Assembly: GCA_965261955.1 (NCBI GenBank)
Contig: CBDHEM010000013.1
Location: 283,783-347,782, forward strand
Direction: 5' to 3'
DNA length: 64,000 nucleotides
Source: JABAAI01 sp965261955
GTDB taxonomy: Bacteria; Spirochaetota; Leptospiria; Leptospirales; Leptonemataceae
The position numbers and the translations under genes are program-made. The notes beneath the pieces are model-generated. The model did no database searches and was not told the origin of the DNA. It was given only the letters and a program-made list of their open reading frames with translations. Below, one piece after another: positions 36,035-44,420 of the stretch; position 1 is the first letter of the stretch; each line of letters begins with the position of its first letter.

Positions 36035-37585
36035 ATGGCTAAAAACAATTCGACAAAAACAGAAAACTTTGAATCCCAACTTTTCAAGGCAGCGGATATA
36101 TTGCGCAAGAATGTAGACGCAGCGGAATATAAGCACATTGTGCTGGGCTTGATATTCCTCAAATATATTTCCGATTCTTTCGAGGCGTTGCACGCTAAGC
36201 TCATAGAAGGTAAGGGGGATAACAAACATTCAGACGCAAATGATCGAGACGAATATATGGCAGAAAATGTTTTTTGGGTACCTGAAAAAGCCCGCTGGTC
36301 TCATTTGTATGGGAAAGCCAAGCAACCCGACATTGGCAAAGATTTAGATGAAGCCATGGAACGGATAGAAAAAGAAAATCCAAGCCTCAAAGGGATTTTA
36401 CCAAAGGTCTACGCAAAACCAAATTTAGATAAAAGCTCTTTAGGAAGTCTGATGGATTTAATAGGCAATATTGCCCTTGGTAGTGAAGCGGCAAAAGCAA
36501 AAGATATTCTTGGTAAAGTGTATGAATATTTTTTAGGCGAATTTGCGTTGGCAGAGGGAAAAAAGGGCGGGCAATTTTACACTCCAAAATCGATTGTAAA
36601 GCTATTGGTTGGAATGCTTGAGCCTTATCAAGGGCGTGTGTATGACCCGTGTTGCGGAAGTGGGGGTATGTTTGTGATGAGCGAAAAGTTTATAAAAGAA
36701 CATCAAGGAAATATTGATAATATTTCTATTTATGGGCAAGAGAGCAACCAGACCACATGGAAACTTTGCTGCATGAATCTAGCCATTCGCGGGATAGACA
36801 GCTCACAAGTGAAATGGAATAACGCAGGCTCATTTCTAAAAAACGCCCACCCCGATTTGAAAGCAGATTTTGTTCTGGCTAATCCACCTTTTAACGATAG
36901 CGATTGGAGCGGTGAATTATTGGGAAATGACGCCCGCTGGAAATACGGCGCCCCGCCCGCCGGCAATGCAAACTTTGCTTGGGTGCAGCATTTTTTATAT
37001 CACCTTTCGCCCCAAGGCGTTGCCGGTTTTGTATTGTCCAAAGGCTCGCTCACCTCCAAAAGCGCGAACGAAGATGTCATTCGCCAAGGCATCATTGAAG
37101 CCGACATGGTAGATTGCATTGTCAATCTGCCGGGCAAATTGTTCTTAAATACGCAAATCCCCGCGTGTCTGTGGTTTGTCTCCAACAAGCGACACAGCTA
37201 CAACGGCGACCGCAAACGCGATGGTGAGGTTCTTTTTATAGATGCCGGCCAACTGGGATACTTAATCAATCGCCGCACCAAAGAGTTCTCCGATGCAGAT
37301 ATTGCCAAGATAGCCACCACCTATCACCAGTAGCGTAAAGTCGATAACAAGGCTGGCAAATATCAAGACCAGCCGGGCTTTTGTGCGTCCGTACCCGTCC
37401 AGAGAATAAAAGAACTGGATTATGTACTCAGCCCCGGGCGTTATGTCGGGCTGGCTGAAGCCGAAGATGATTTTGATTTTGCCGAAAGGTTTGCAGTATT
37501 AAAAGCCGAGTTTGAGGAGCAGTTACAGGAGGAAAGCATTCTCAATGAGCGCATTCGCAAAAACTTGGATAAAATAGAGCCATGA
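36035..37585 (+). pseudogene. hsdM: Type I restriction-modification M subunit HsdM, interrupted by in-frame TAG
   Basis: HsdM is the N6-adenine methyltransferase subunit of a type I system. SAM motif Y-D-P-C-C-G-S-G-G-M-F lies near residue 203 and catalytic N-P-P-F near residue 284. At 37331-37333 a TAG interrupts T-Y-H-Q-*-R-K-V-D. Relatives have T-Y-H-x-W-R here, so TGG has become TAG. The same frame continues for 83 residues (including D-Q-P-G-F-C-A-S and L-S-P-G-R-Y-V-G) to TGA 37583, giving the normal 516-residue length. The truncated 432-residue form keeps the catalytic motifs but loses the C-terminal helices thought to contact HsdS. It overlaps hepT by ATGA. Confidence 0.85.
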
Positions 37586-38006
37586 GCGATTCGTTAAGAT
37601 GAAAGCAAAGATTCCAGAATTTGGGAAAGGCGTTTGTCGTTTTTGAAAGACGCATCAACGAATATGAACAAGACCCCGAGAAAGAGGCGTACCAGATGGC
37701 GCTGGTGCAAGGTTTTGAAGTGATACACGAACTCAGCTGGAAGGTGCTAAAAGATTACTTGGAAAACGAGGGATACGATAATGTACAAAACAGCAGGCAA
37801 GCCATAAAGCAGGCGTTTCAGGCCGAAATAATTACCGATGGGGAAGTGTGGATGGATTCCATTGGTGGATGGATTCTATTGAAAATAGAAAGCGTACAAG
37901 CCATACATATGATATGGCGGCACTTACAAAAATACTGGAGTTTATTCATCATAGATTTTGTCCGGCGGTAACAGATTTGTATCACAAGTTAAAAAAAGAG
38001 ATATGA
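37582..38006 (+). pseudogene. HEPN toxin HepT-like (HI0074 family), doubly disrupted
   Basis: The ancestral frame starts at ATG 37582 and reads M-S-D-S-L-R-*-K-Q-R-F-Q-N, where relatives have R-W-K-Q-R-F: codon 7 TGG is now TGA. The frame continues with helical HI0074-type sequence to V-W-M-D-S-I. There a 17-bp unit is duplicated (37848-37864 and 37865-37881, one mismatch), shifting the frame. In the shifted frame the catalytic HEPN motif R-K-R-T-S-H-T-Y-D follows, ending at TGA 38004. The toxin is therefore broken before its active site. It overlaps the MntA start by ATGA. Confidence 0.82.
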
Positions 38007-39412
38007 AATACGGATTATCCGACAAACAATTGCGGGAGATTGTGGGGATTATATCCTCGTATCCGCAAATAGAGCAGGCGCTTATTTTTGGCTCCCGTGC
38101 CATAGACACCTACAAAGAGGCGTCCGATGTGGATATTGCCATTAAAGGCAACAAAGCCGACAGCAAACTTGCCGCCGCGCTAAAAGACCGGCTGGAAGAG
38201 GAAAGCTATCTCCCCTTTTTCTTTGATGTAATTGCTTATAACAGCGTACAATCAGAAGAATTAAAAAAGCATGTCCGCACCAAAGGGAAGAGCATTTATA
38301 GAAAGGGGTTGGAAGGCTGGCGGGAGGTGAAATTGGGGGAGGTTGCGACTTTAAATTATGGACAATCCTTGCCTGAAAGGAAAAGAATTAGTGGCGATAT
38401 TCCTGTTTATAGTTCGGCAGGATTAACTGGCTGGCATAATAAATCACTAATTGAAAATGAAGGTATAATTATTGGAAGAAAAGGGAATGTAGGCTCTGTT
38501 TATAGAAGTGATACTCCGTTTTTTCCGATAGATACCGTTTTCTATATTTCGGATAATGACACAAATTGCAATTTAGGTTTTTTGTTTTATATGCTTTCTA
38601 ATATAAAACTTAAAAATTTAAATTCTGATTCAGCAGTTCCCGGATTAAATAGAAATGCTGCTTATGCACAAAAAATCAATCTCCCCCCACTTCCCGAACA
38701 AAAGGCGATTGCCGAAGTATTATCCAGCCTAGACGACAAAATTGCTCTACTCCATCGCCAAAACAAAACATTGGAAGACATGGCACAAGCCCTGTTCCGC
38801 AAGTGGTTTATTGATGAAGCCGATACGGGTTGGGAGAAAAAGCCGTTGGACAAAATAGCGGATTATTTAAATGGCTTGGCCTGCCAAAAGCACCCGCCAA
38901 AAAATCAATCTGACAGGTTGCCGGTGTTGAAAATTAGAGAATTAGGGAATGGCTTTACCGAACATTCCGACTGGACAACATCAGAAGTGGATAAGAAATA
39001 TATTGTCACCTCCGGCGATGTGGTTTTTTCATGGTCGGGAAGCCTAATGCTTAAAATATGGCATGGTCAGGACTGCGTTTTGAATCAGCACTTATTTAAA
39101 GTTACATCTCTCAAATACCCCAAATGGTTTTATTACTTATGGACAAAACACCACTTGGAAAAATTTATTGCCATTGCCAACAGCAAGGCAACGACAATGG
39201 GTCACATAAAAAGGGGCGACCTCTCCAATTCTGCGGTTTTAACCCCCCAAAAGGGCGAATTGTCGGAAATGCATGGTAGGATGGCGCCAATATTTGAAAA
39301 AATGTTTTCCAACCAATCACAAATCAGCACCTTGACCAACCTGCGCGATGATTTATTACCCAAGTTGATGAGTGGCGAAGTGAGGCTCCAAACCAACAAG
39401 AGAGGTTATTAA
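38003..39412 (+). CDS. hsdS: MntA-type nucleotidyltransferase fused to type I specificity subunit HsdS
   Basis: Residues about 1-100 form a minimal nucleotidyltransferase with G-S-x10-D-V-D (G-S-R-A ... S-D-V-D), the MntA antitoxin signature of HEPN/MNT pairs. Without a stop the frame continues through K-G-L-E-G-W-R-E-V-K-L-G-E-V, a typical HsdS start. Two target-recognition domains follow, each closed by a conserved helical region (L-P-P-L-P-E-Q-K-A-I-A and N-L-R-D-D-L-L-P-K-L-M-S-G-E). HsdS dictates the DNA sequence recognised. TTG at K-G-L-E could act as an internal start for HsdS alone. The ATG at 38003 overlaps the hepT stop. Confidence 0.85.
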   Translation: MKYGLSDKQLREIVGIISSYPQIEQALIFGSRAIDTYKEASDVDIAIKGNKADSKLAAALKDRLEEESYLPFFFDVIAYNSVQSEELKKHVRTKGKSIYRKGLEGWREVKLGEVATLNYGQSLPERKRISGDIPVYSSAGLTGWHNKSLIENEGIIIGRKGNVGSVYRSDTPFFPIDTVFYISDNDTNCNLGFLFYMLSNIKLKNLNSDSAVPGLNRNAAYAQKINLPPLPEQKAIAEVLSSLDDKIALLHRQNKTLEDMAQALFRKWFIDEADTGWEKKPLDKIADYLNGLACQKHPPKNQSDRLPVLKIRELGNGFTEHSDWTTSEVDKKYIVTSGDVVFSWSGSLMLKIWHGQDCVLNQHLFKVTSLKYPKWFYYLWTKHHLEKFIAIANSKATTMGHIKRGDLSNSAVLTPQKGELSEMHGRMAPIFEKMFSNQSQISTLTNLRDDLLPKLMSGEVRLQTNKRGY

Positions 39413-39413
39413 A

Positions 39414-41513
39414 ATGAAAATAACGATTGAAAATTGTAATAATATAGACAAAGGAGAGGTGACTCTTGTTAATTCTAAGCTTAATATTAAATTTGGAATT
39501 AATGGAATAGGGAAGAGCACTATTGCAAAAGCAATTCAATTTCATATTGACAATGACAAAAATTTAAAAGATTTGCTACCATTTAAATTACAGGGAAATA
39601 ACCCTGGAAATTTACAACCTAAAATTAATTTTGATGAGGCATTAAAAACCATTTTAGTTTTTAATGAAGATTACTTAAATCAATTTGTATATAAGCCAGA
39701 TGAGCTAATTTCAAACAGTTTTGAGATTTTTATTGAAACCCCAGCGTATATTGAATCAATTAAAAAAATTGAATCAATTCTTGAAGGCATAAAAAATGTG
39801 TTTCTTGAGAATCAAGAACTTGAAAAAATAATTAGTGATTTTGAAGTATTACAGAATGGCTTTAAAACAACACAAAGTGGTTTGTCCAAAACAGCTCCAA
39901 TCTCTAAGGCATTATTAGAGAATGGAAACCAAATAGAAAATATACCTGATTCTTTAAAAGGGTATAGCTCATTTTTGAAAAATGAAAATTGTATTAGGTG
40001 GTTAGATTGGCAAATCAAAGGCGAAAGTTTTTTAGATATTTCAGATGATTGCCCATATTGCACATCTACAATAAAAGAAACAAAAGAAACAATAAAATCC
40101 GTTTCTAAAACTTATAATAAAAAGATTATTGGCGATTTTACTAAAATCATCAATGCAATAGAAAATTTAGGCGATTATTTTTCAGATGAAGCAAAAATTC
40201 AGTTGGAATCTATCACAAAAAAGCATTCAGAATTAGAAGTTTCAGAGAAAAATTATATTGTTGTAATTAAGCATCAGATAGATGATTTTCTTTCGAAATT
40301 AAAATCATTAAGAGATATTTCTCCGAAAGAATTTAAAGAAAACAGAAAAGTTAAAGAAAAACTGGAAAAATTAAAAATTAATATTGGGCTATTCGATAAG
40401 TTCAAATCAAACAAGACGGAGGAGATAATTTGTTCACTTAATGATTCTTTGGACCAAGTTTTAACAAAAGTTGGGGAACTCCAAGGGGAAGTTAACAAAC
40501 AAGAATCGAAAACCCAAAAATTAATTGAAAAACACAAGGAAGACATTAATGAATTTTTCCGAAATGCAGGTTATAAATATAAAATCGTGATTAATGATGA
40601 AGATGATGAGTATAAAATAAAATTACAACATATCGATTGGGAGGAAAATATTTCAGGCGGTGACCAGTATTTAAGTTTCGGCGAAAAAAATGCATTTGCA
40701 TTAGTTTTGTTTATGTATCAGGCTTTATCAGAAACCCCAGATTTAATAATTCTTGATGATCCAATTTCATCATTTGATAAGAATAAAAAATATGCGGTTA
40801 TGAATATGTTATTTAGAAGTGATAAGTGCTTGAAGAACAAAACAGTTTTAATGTTAACTCATGATATTGACCCAGTTATAGATGCAATTAGGGTTCTTAA
40901 GGAATTTAAAAACCTAGCAAATGGAACATTTTTATATTTTAAAGATGGCGAGTTAGAAGAAAAAACTATAAGAACAGAAAACCTCGTAACTTTTGCCCAA
41001 ATTTGTAAAGAAGTTTTGGCGTTATCTGATATTGATAGCATAATTAAATGTATTTATTTAAGAAGACATTATGAAATTATAGATGATAAAGGCGATGCAT
41101 ATGAAGTGCTTTCTAATTTATTTCATAAAAGATCTAAAGATAAAGCAGAGGATCATAGAAACACGGAAGGCGATAATAAAATGCATTCTGATGCATTTGA
41201 AAAAGGAGAAAAAGAAATAAAAGAAAAATTTAGTGATTTTGACTATGACGGTATTCTTGCCAACATTTCTAACGACAATGAGATTAAGAGAGCATACAAG
41301 TCGAGTAAAAATAGTTATGAAAAACTTCAATTATTTAAAATCTTAAATAATGCTCGACTAGATACTGTTTTAAACAAATTCATAAATGAGTCTTACCATA
41401 TAGAAAATGAATTTGTCATCCAATTAAATCCTATGGATTTTGATTTAGTGCCTGCATTCATAATTGAGCAATGTAACCAAATAATTGCTCCAAATGAGAA
41501 TGACCCAGATTAA
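39414..41513 (+). CDS. AAA_13 / RloC-PrrC-like SMC-type ATPase
   Basis: The 699-residue product has Walker A G-I-N-G-I-G-K-S-T near residue 30, a long coiled coil with a zinc-hook-like C-P-Y-C near 213, signature I-S-G-G-D-Q-Y-L-S-F-G-E near 420, Walker B L-I-I-L-D-D-P near 443 and switch L-T-H-D. This is the arrangement of the AAA_13 family that includes the tRNA anticodon nucleases RloC and PrrC, which accompany type I hsd operons. The C-terminal ~180 residues hold R-R-H-Y-E and later His residues that could be a nuclease site, but I cannot confirm it. It starts 2 bp after the hsdS stop, with AGAGAGG as ribosome site. Confidence 0.8.
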   Translation: MKITIENCNNIDKGEVTLVNSKLNIKFGINGIGKSTIAKAIQFHIDNDKNLKDLLPFKLQGNNPGNLQPKINFDEALKTILVFNEDYLNQFVYKPDELISNSFEIFIETPAYIESIKKIESILEGIKNVFLENQELEKIISDFEVLQNGFKTTQSGLSKTAPISKALLENGNQIENIPDSLKGYSSFLKNENCIRWLDWQIKGESFLDISDDCPYCTSTIKETKETIKSVSKTYNKKIIGDFTKIINAIENLGDYFSDEAKIQLESITKKHSELEVSEKNYIVVIKHQIDDFLSKLKSLRDISPKEFKENRKVKEKLEKLKINIGLFDKFKSNKTEEIICSLNDSLDQVLTKVGELQGEVNKQESKTQKLIEKHKEDINEFFRNAGYKYKIVINDEDDEYKIKLQHIDWEENISGGDQYLSFGEKNAFALVLFMYQALSETPDLIILDDPISSFDKNKKYAVMNMLFRSDKCLKNKTVLMLTHDIDPVIDAIRVLKEFKNLANGTFLYFKDGELEEKTIRTENLVTFAQICKEVLALSDIDSIIKCIYLRRHYEIIDDKGDAYEVLSNLFHKRSKDKAEDHRNTEGDNKMHSDAFEKGEKEIKEKFSDFDYDGILANISNDNEIKRAYKSSKNSYEKLQLFKILNNARLDTVLNKFINESYHIENEFVIQLNPMDFDLVPAFIIEQCNQIIAPNENDPD

Positions 41514-41570
41514 ACCCACCTCTTTCCAACAATTCAACCGACCATTCACCATCAGCAACTCATTTCAGTC

Positions 41571-41599
41571 TTGACTATATTTACGATAGAGAATAAAAT
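41571..41599 (+). promoter_or_regulatory. Promoter of the DUF4160/DUF2442 pair
   Basis: TTGACT (41571-41576) and TAAAAT (41594-41599) are separated by 17 bp, a near-consensus sigma-70 promoter. It lies 24 bp before the DUF4160 start and suggests the pair is expressed independently of the hsd transcript. Confidence 0.7.
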
Positions 41600-41622
41600 G
41601 TTCAGGTGAACGGGGAAACCAG

Positions 41623-41862
41623 ATGAGTCCTACAGTATTCCGTAAAAGAGGATATAGGTTTTTCTTTTTCTCAAGAGAGGAAGAAAGGATGCATGTTCAT
41701 GTTATCTCTGGAAATGGAGAAGCTAAATTTTGGCTTAAACCAGAGATAGAACTTGCAAAGAATTATCACTATTCAAGAAGCCAACTTAAAGATATAGAAA
41801 AACTCATTGAGGAGCATAAAGATGAAATCATTAGCACATGGCAAAAATACTTCAAAAACTGA
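41623..41862 (+). CDS. DUF4160 protein
   Basis: The 79-residue product matches DUF4160: an opening S-P-T-V-F-R-K-R-G-Y-R-F-F-F-F-S, then E-R-M-H-V-H-V and a G-E-A-K-F-W-L strand, then a helical end. Genes of this family commonly sit beside DUF2442 genes as a compact pair resembling toxin-antitoxin modules. Biochemical activity is not known to me. It overlaps the DUF2442 frame by about 40 bp. Confidence 0.85.
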   Translation: MSPTVFRKRGYRFFFFSREEERMHVHVISGNGEAKFWLKPEIELAKNYHYSRSQLKDIEKLIEEHKDEIISTWQKYFKN

Positions 41863-42106
41863 AGTAACCCATATTTCTCTGCATGGAGTATGGCTTCTTT
41901 CATCAAGTGGCAAAGAACTGTTTATGTCTTATGATGACTTTCCCTGGTTTAAGGATCAACCAGTAAAAGTAATCTACAATGTAGAGGAACAATCCACCGG
42001 TCATTTCTACTGGCCTGATATTGATATAGACCTTAGTGAAAATATCATAGAAAATCCTCATCACTACCCATGTAAGGCATCCCCTAAAACCCAACCGGAC
42101 GCATAA
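41822..42106 (+). CDS. DUF2442 protein
   Basis: From ATG 41822 the product reads about 94 residues with the DUF2442 core: V-W-L-L-S-S-S-G-K-E-L-F-M-S-Y, F-P-W-F, and H-F-Y-W-P-D-I-D-I-D-L-S. It is partnered with DUF4160 and shares its promoter. An in-frame ATG at 41807 would lie inside the DUF4160 gene; 41822 follows a GAGGAGC ribosome-like site. Confidence 0.82.
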   Translation: MKSLAHGKNTSKTEVTHISLHGVWLLSSSGKELFMSYDDFPWFKDQPVKVIYNVEEQSTGHFYWPDIDIDLSENIIENPHHYPCKASPKTQPDA

Positions 42107-42330
42107 ATTTGCATCGTTTTGGTGGTTAGATTGACAACAAGGGTATCTCATACACGGCGGCTTTCCGTGCGCGACTGACCAGTATTCACGAAAAAATCCT
42201 AATACATAGAGACACCCATAATGCAAGCAGTGCAAACAATAGTTGCATACAAACATATGAGACCGTGCTAAAACCCTCGCCAGATTGCGTTACTGGCGGA
42301 AAACCCTTGCCGGTTTGTGTTTTTTACTGG

Positions 42331-42350
42331 ATTCCTGCTTTCGCAGGAAT
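42331..42350. repeat. Short dispersed-repeat-type hairpin
   Basis: ATTCCTGC TTTC GCAGGAAT is a perfect 8-bp stem with a tetraloop, flanked by TGG and GACGGG. It closely resembles a small repeat common in many bacterial genomes. Confidence 0.6.
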
Positions 42351-42425
42351 GACGGGGTGGTGCAGGAACGACGAATATTAGGTTTTTTGCACAGCCTCTT
42401 TAGAACTTGCAAAAAATTATCAAAG

Positions 42426-42540
42426 ATGAATAGACAAATAACTCCAGTGTTTAAAAAAATATTTTCCAACCAAGCACAAGTCCGCACCCTTGAAAACCTG
42501 CGTGATAGCTTGTTGCCCAAACTGATGAGTGGTGAAGTTA
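42426..42540 (+). repeat. hsdS 3'-end duplicate, long copy
   Basis: This 115-bp block encodes, in frame, a counterpart of the last ~38 residues of HsdS: F-K-K-I-F-S-N-Q-A-Q-V-R-T-L, then N-L-R-D-S-L-L-P-K-L-M-S-G-E-V. Compare 39270-39384, where HsdS reads F-E-K-M-F-S-N-Q-S-Q-I-S-T-L. It precedes the GajA-like gene. Confidence 0.85.
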
Positions 42541-42549
42541 GCGTGATTG

Positions 42550-42611
42550 CCGGAAGTGCGGCTTCAGCCGCGCCAACCACAAGCGGCGGTGGGACTAAAG
42601 TCCCGCTTCCG
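42550..42611. repeat. REP-like palindrome pair, copy 1
   Basis: GGAAGTGCGGCTTCAGCCGC and GTGGGACTAAAGTCCCGCTT are two small palindromic blocks (GCGGCT/AGCCGC and GGGACT/AGTCCC), together about 60 bp. The same pair recurs at 46381-46428. The form is that of REP elements mobilised by RAYT transposases, none of which is present here. Confidence 0.65.
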
Positions 42612-42613
42612 GA

Positions 42614-42645
42614 TTGCCAAAACTAATGAGTGGTGAGGCGCGGGT
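42614..42645 (+). repeat. hsdS 3'-end duplicate, short copy
   Basis: TTGCCAAAACTAATGAGTGG encodes L-P-K-L-M-S-G again, immediately behind the REP-like block and 25 bp before the GajA-like start codon. Confidence 0.7.
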
Positions 42646-42669
42646 AAAACACAAGCAAAAGGAAACTAT

Positions 42670-44420
42670 ATGAGTATTTTAATCAAAACTGTTCGTATTT
42701 CAGGCTTTCGAGGCCTAAAAAATATTGAAGTAGAGCTTGAAGAAACGACTGTTTTAACAGGTATGAATAATACAGGAAAAACCTCTTTTCTAAAGGCATT
42801 GCAATTGGTATTTAGCAGTTACCAATCTATTTCAAAGGAGGATTTTTTTATTCAAGAAAATGCAGTTGCTGAAAAAATAATTGTTGATATTTTAATTGTG
42901 CCTACTGGTGAAAATTTCATAGAAAACTGGGAGCTTTTGTTTACTACCGATAGAATTCGTAGTGATGGTGGTGGTGAGATATTTGTTCCTATCAGAACCA
43001 TTGTGACTTTTGATCCAATAAAGAATGATTATAAAATTCAGAAATTTGTTCTACAAAGCTGGCCTGAATTTAAGAACGAACAGGGGGATTGGTTTAATGT
43101 TGACAATGGAAAGGAATCTAAATTTCACTTTGATGAAATACCTTTTTTTTATATGGGTGCACAACGAGATATATTGGAGGATACAAAACTAAGAAGCTCT
43201 TATCTTGGTAGAATGTTATCTAAAATTGAATATTCAAAAGAGGATATCAAAAGCATTGAAGAACAGATTGAATCACTAAATGAAAGAGCGGTTAACAGTA
43301 GCGATATATTATCTAATATCAAAAAAAATTTAGAAGAACTGGGCTCTGCATTGGACAGGGATAGTAAAGGAATAGAAATCACACCGTTTACCAAAAAAAT
43401 ACGAGACTTGAATAAAGGCTTAACAATCTATTACACCGATAGTCGGGATAGTTTTTCTATGGGATATCATGGGATATCATGGAATATCATGGAATGGGGA
43501 CAAGGAGTTGGTCTTCTTTGTTGACCTTGAAGGTGTTTATCCATTTGCTTTTGCTTAACGCTGAAAAAGAGGGTACAGTATCTTTTCCGCTTCTTGCGAT
43601 TGAAGAGCCAGAAGCACATCTACACCCCAATGCCCAAAAAAAACTCTATGGACAGATAGATGCAATACCTGGTCAAAAAATCATTTCTACTCATTCACCT
43701 TATATCGCGGCAAGCGCTAAGCTAAAGCAAATACGTAGCTTTTATAAAGGTAAAACCATAATTTGTGGTCAAATAAAAATTGATAACTCAGAAGAAGCTA
43801 GAAAAATAAACCGACAAGTCGTGAATACCCGAGGAGAAATATTTTTCTCCAGAGCCATTGTCCTTTTAGAAGGCGAAAGCGAGGAACAGGCATTACCTCT
43901 TTTTTATAAAAAATACTTCAAAAAATCACCCGCTGAAATGGGAGTAAATTTTATAGGCGTTGGCGGTCATGGAAACTACTCACTATTCATACGTTTCTCT
44001 GAATCCTTAAAAATACCATGGTTTATTTTCAGTGATGGAGAAGCATCTGTGGTTAAAAGTGTTCAATCGCAAATCAATAACTTTAGTCCAGATAAAACTA
44101 AAAATGATAATATTGTTTTTTTGGAAGAAGGCAAAGACTTTGAAAAGCAGTTAATTGAGGATGGTTTCAGTGGCGAAATTAAAACCGCCATCATTGCTTC
44201 AGAAGACTTTGAAAATGAACAGTACAAACAATCTAAATCGCAAGAAATAAAAAACTACAGTGGTGATGAGTTATATAAAAATCTTAAGAATAACAAAACT
44301 AAATATGCTCCAGTTATAGCAGAACAAATTATACAAAGTGAAAAACAATTGCCACTTAATGTTGTTGCCCTGTTTAAGAAAATAGCCGTTATATTAAAAA
44401 TTGAGGTATCAGAAATATAA
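42670..44420 (+). pseudogene. gajA: Gabija GajA-like OLD-family ATPase-nuclease, frameshifted at a 10-bp repeat
   Basis: The first part (to a stop at 43522-43524) carries Walker A G-M-N-N-T-G-K-T-S at residues 31-39. The second part, in another frame, carries E-E-P-E-A-H-L-H-P (Walker B), S-T-H-S-P-Y and a Toprim domain (L-L-E-G-E-S-E-E, G-V-G-G-H-G, F-S-D-G-E). The break falls in three tandem 10-bp units (43461-43490). Deleting two units restores S-M-E-Y-H-G-M-G-T-R-S-W-S-S-L-L, the family consensus. The restored protein is ~576 residues, matching GajA, a DNA-nicking nuclease of the Gabija defence system. A UvrD-type helicase gene follows directly. Confidence 0.82.
43461..43490 (+). repeat. 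Intragenic 10-bp tandem repeat in gajA
   Basis: GGGATATCAT, GGGATATCAT and GGAATATCAT are followed by a partial unit GGAAT. The unit is not a multiple of three, so copy number sets the reading frame. One or four copies are in frame; the three present are out of frame. Confidence 0.9.

Larger units (their letters stand above)
42107..42669. other. Gene-free junction with hairpins, hsdS tail copies and a REP-like block
   Basis: The interval holds hairpin CGCCAG/CTGGCG (42278-42298), hairpin ATTCCTGC/GCAGGAAT (42331-42350), a 115-bp hsdS 3'-end copy, a REP-like palindrome pair and a second short hsdS tail. A frame spanning 42285-42626 is formed by these repeats and is not a gene. Confidence 0.65.

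Noticed and set aside
37331..37602. Alternative genetic code (TAG or TGA read as Trp)
   Set aside because: TAG and TGA end other intact genes in the window, for example smpB (TAG) and the acyl-CoA dehydrogenase gene (TGA), and Trp is otherwise TGG.
42285..42626. 113-residue frame as a gene
   Set aside because: It is made of a dispersed hairpin, an hsdS tail copy and a REP-like block; no coherent protein family results.
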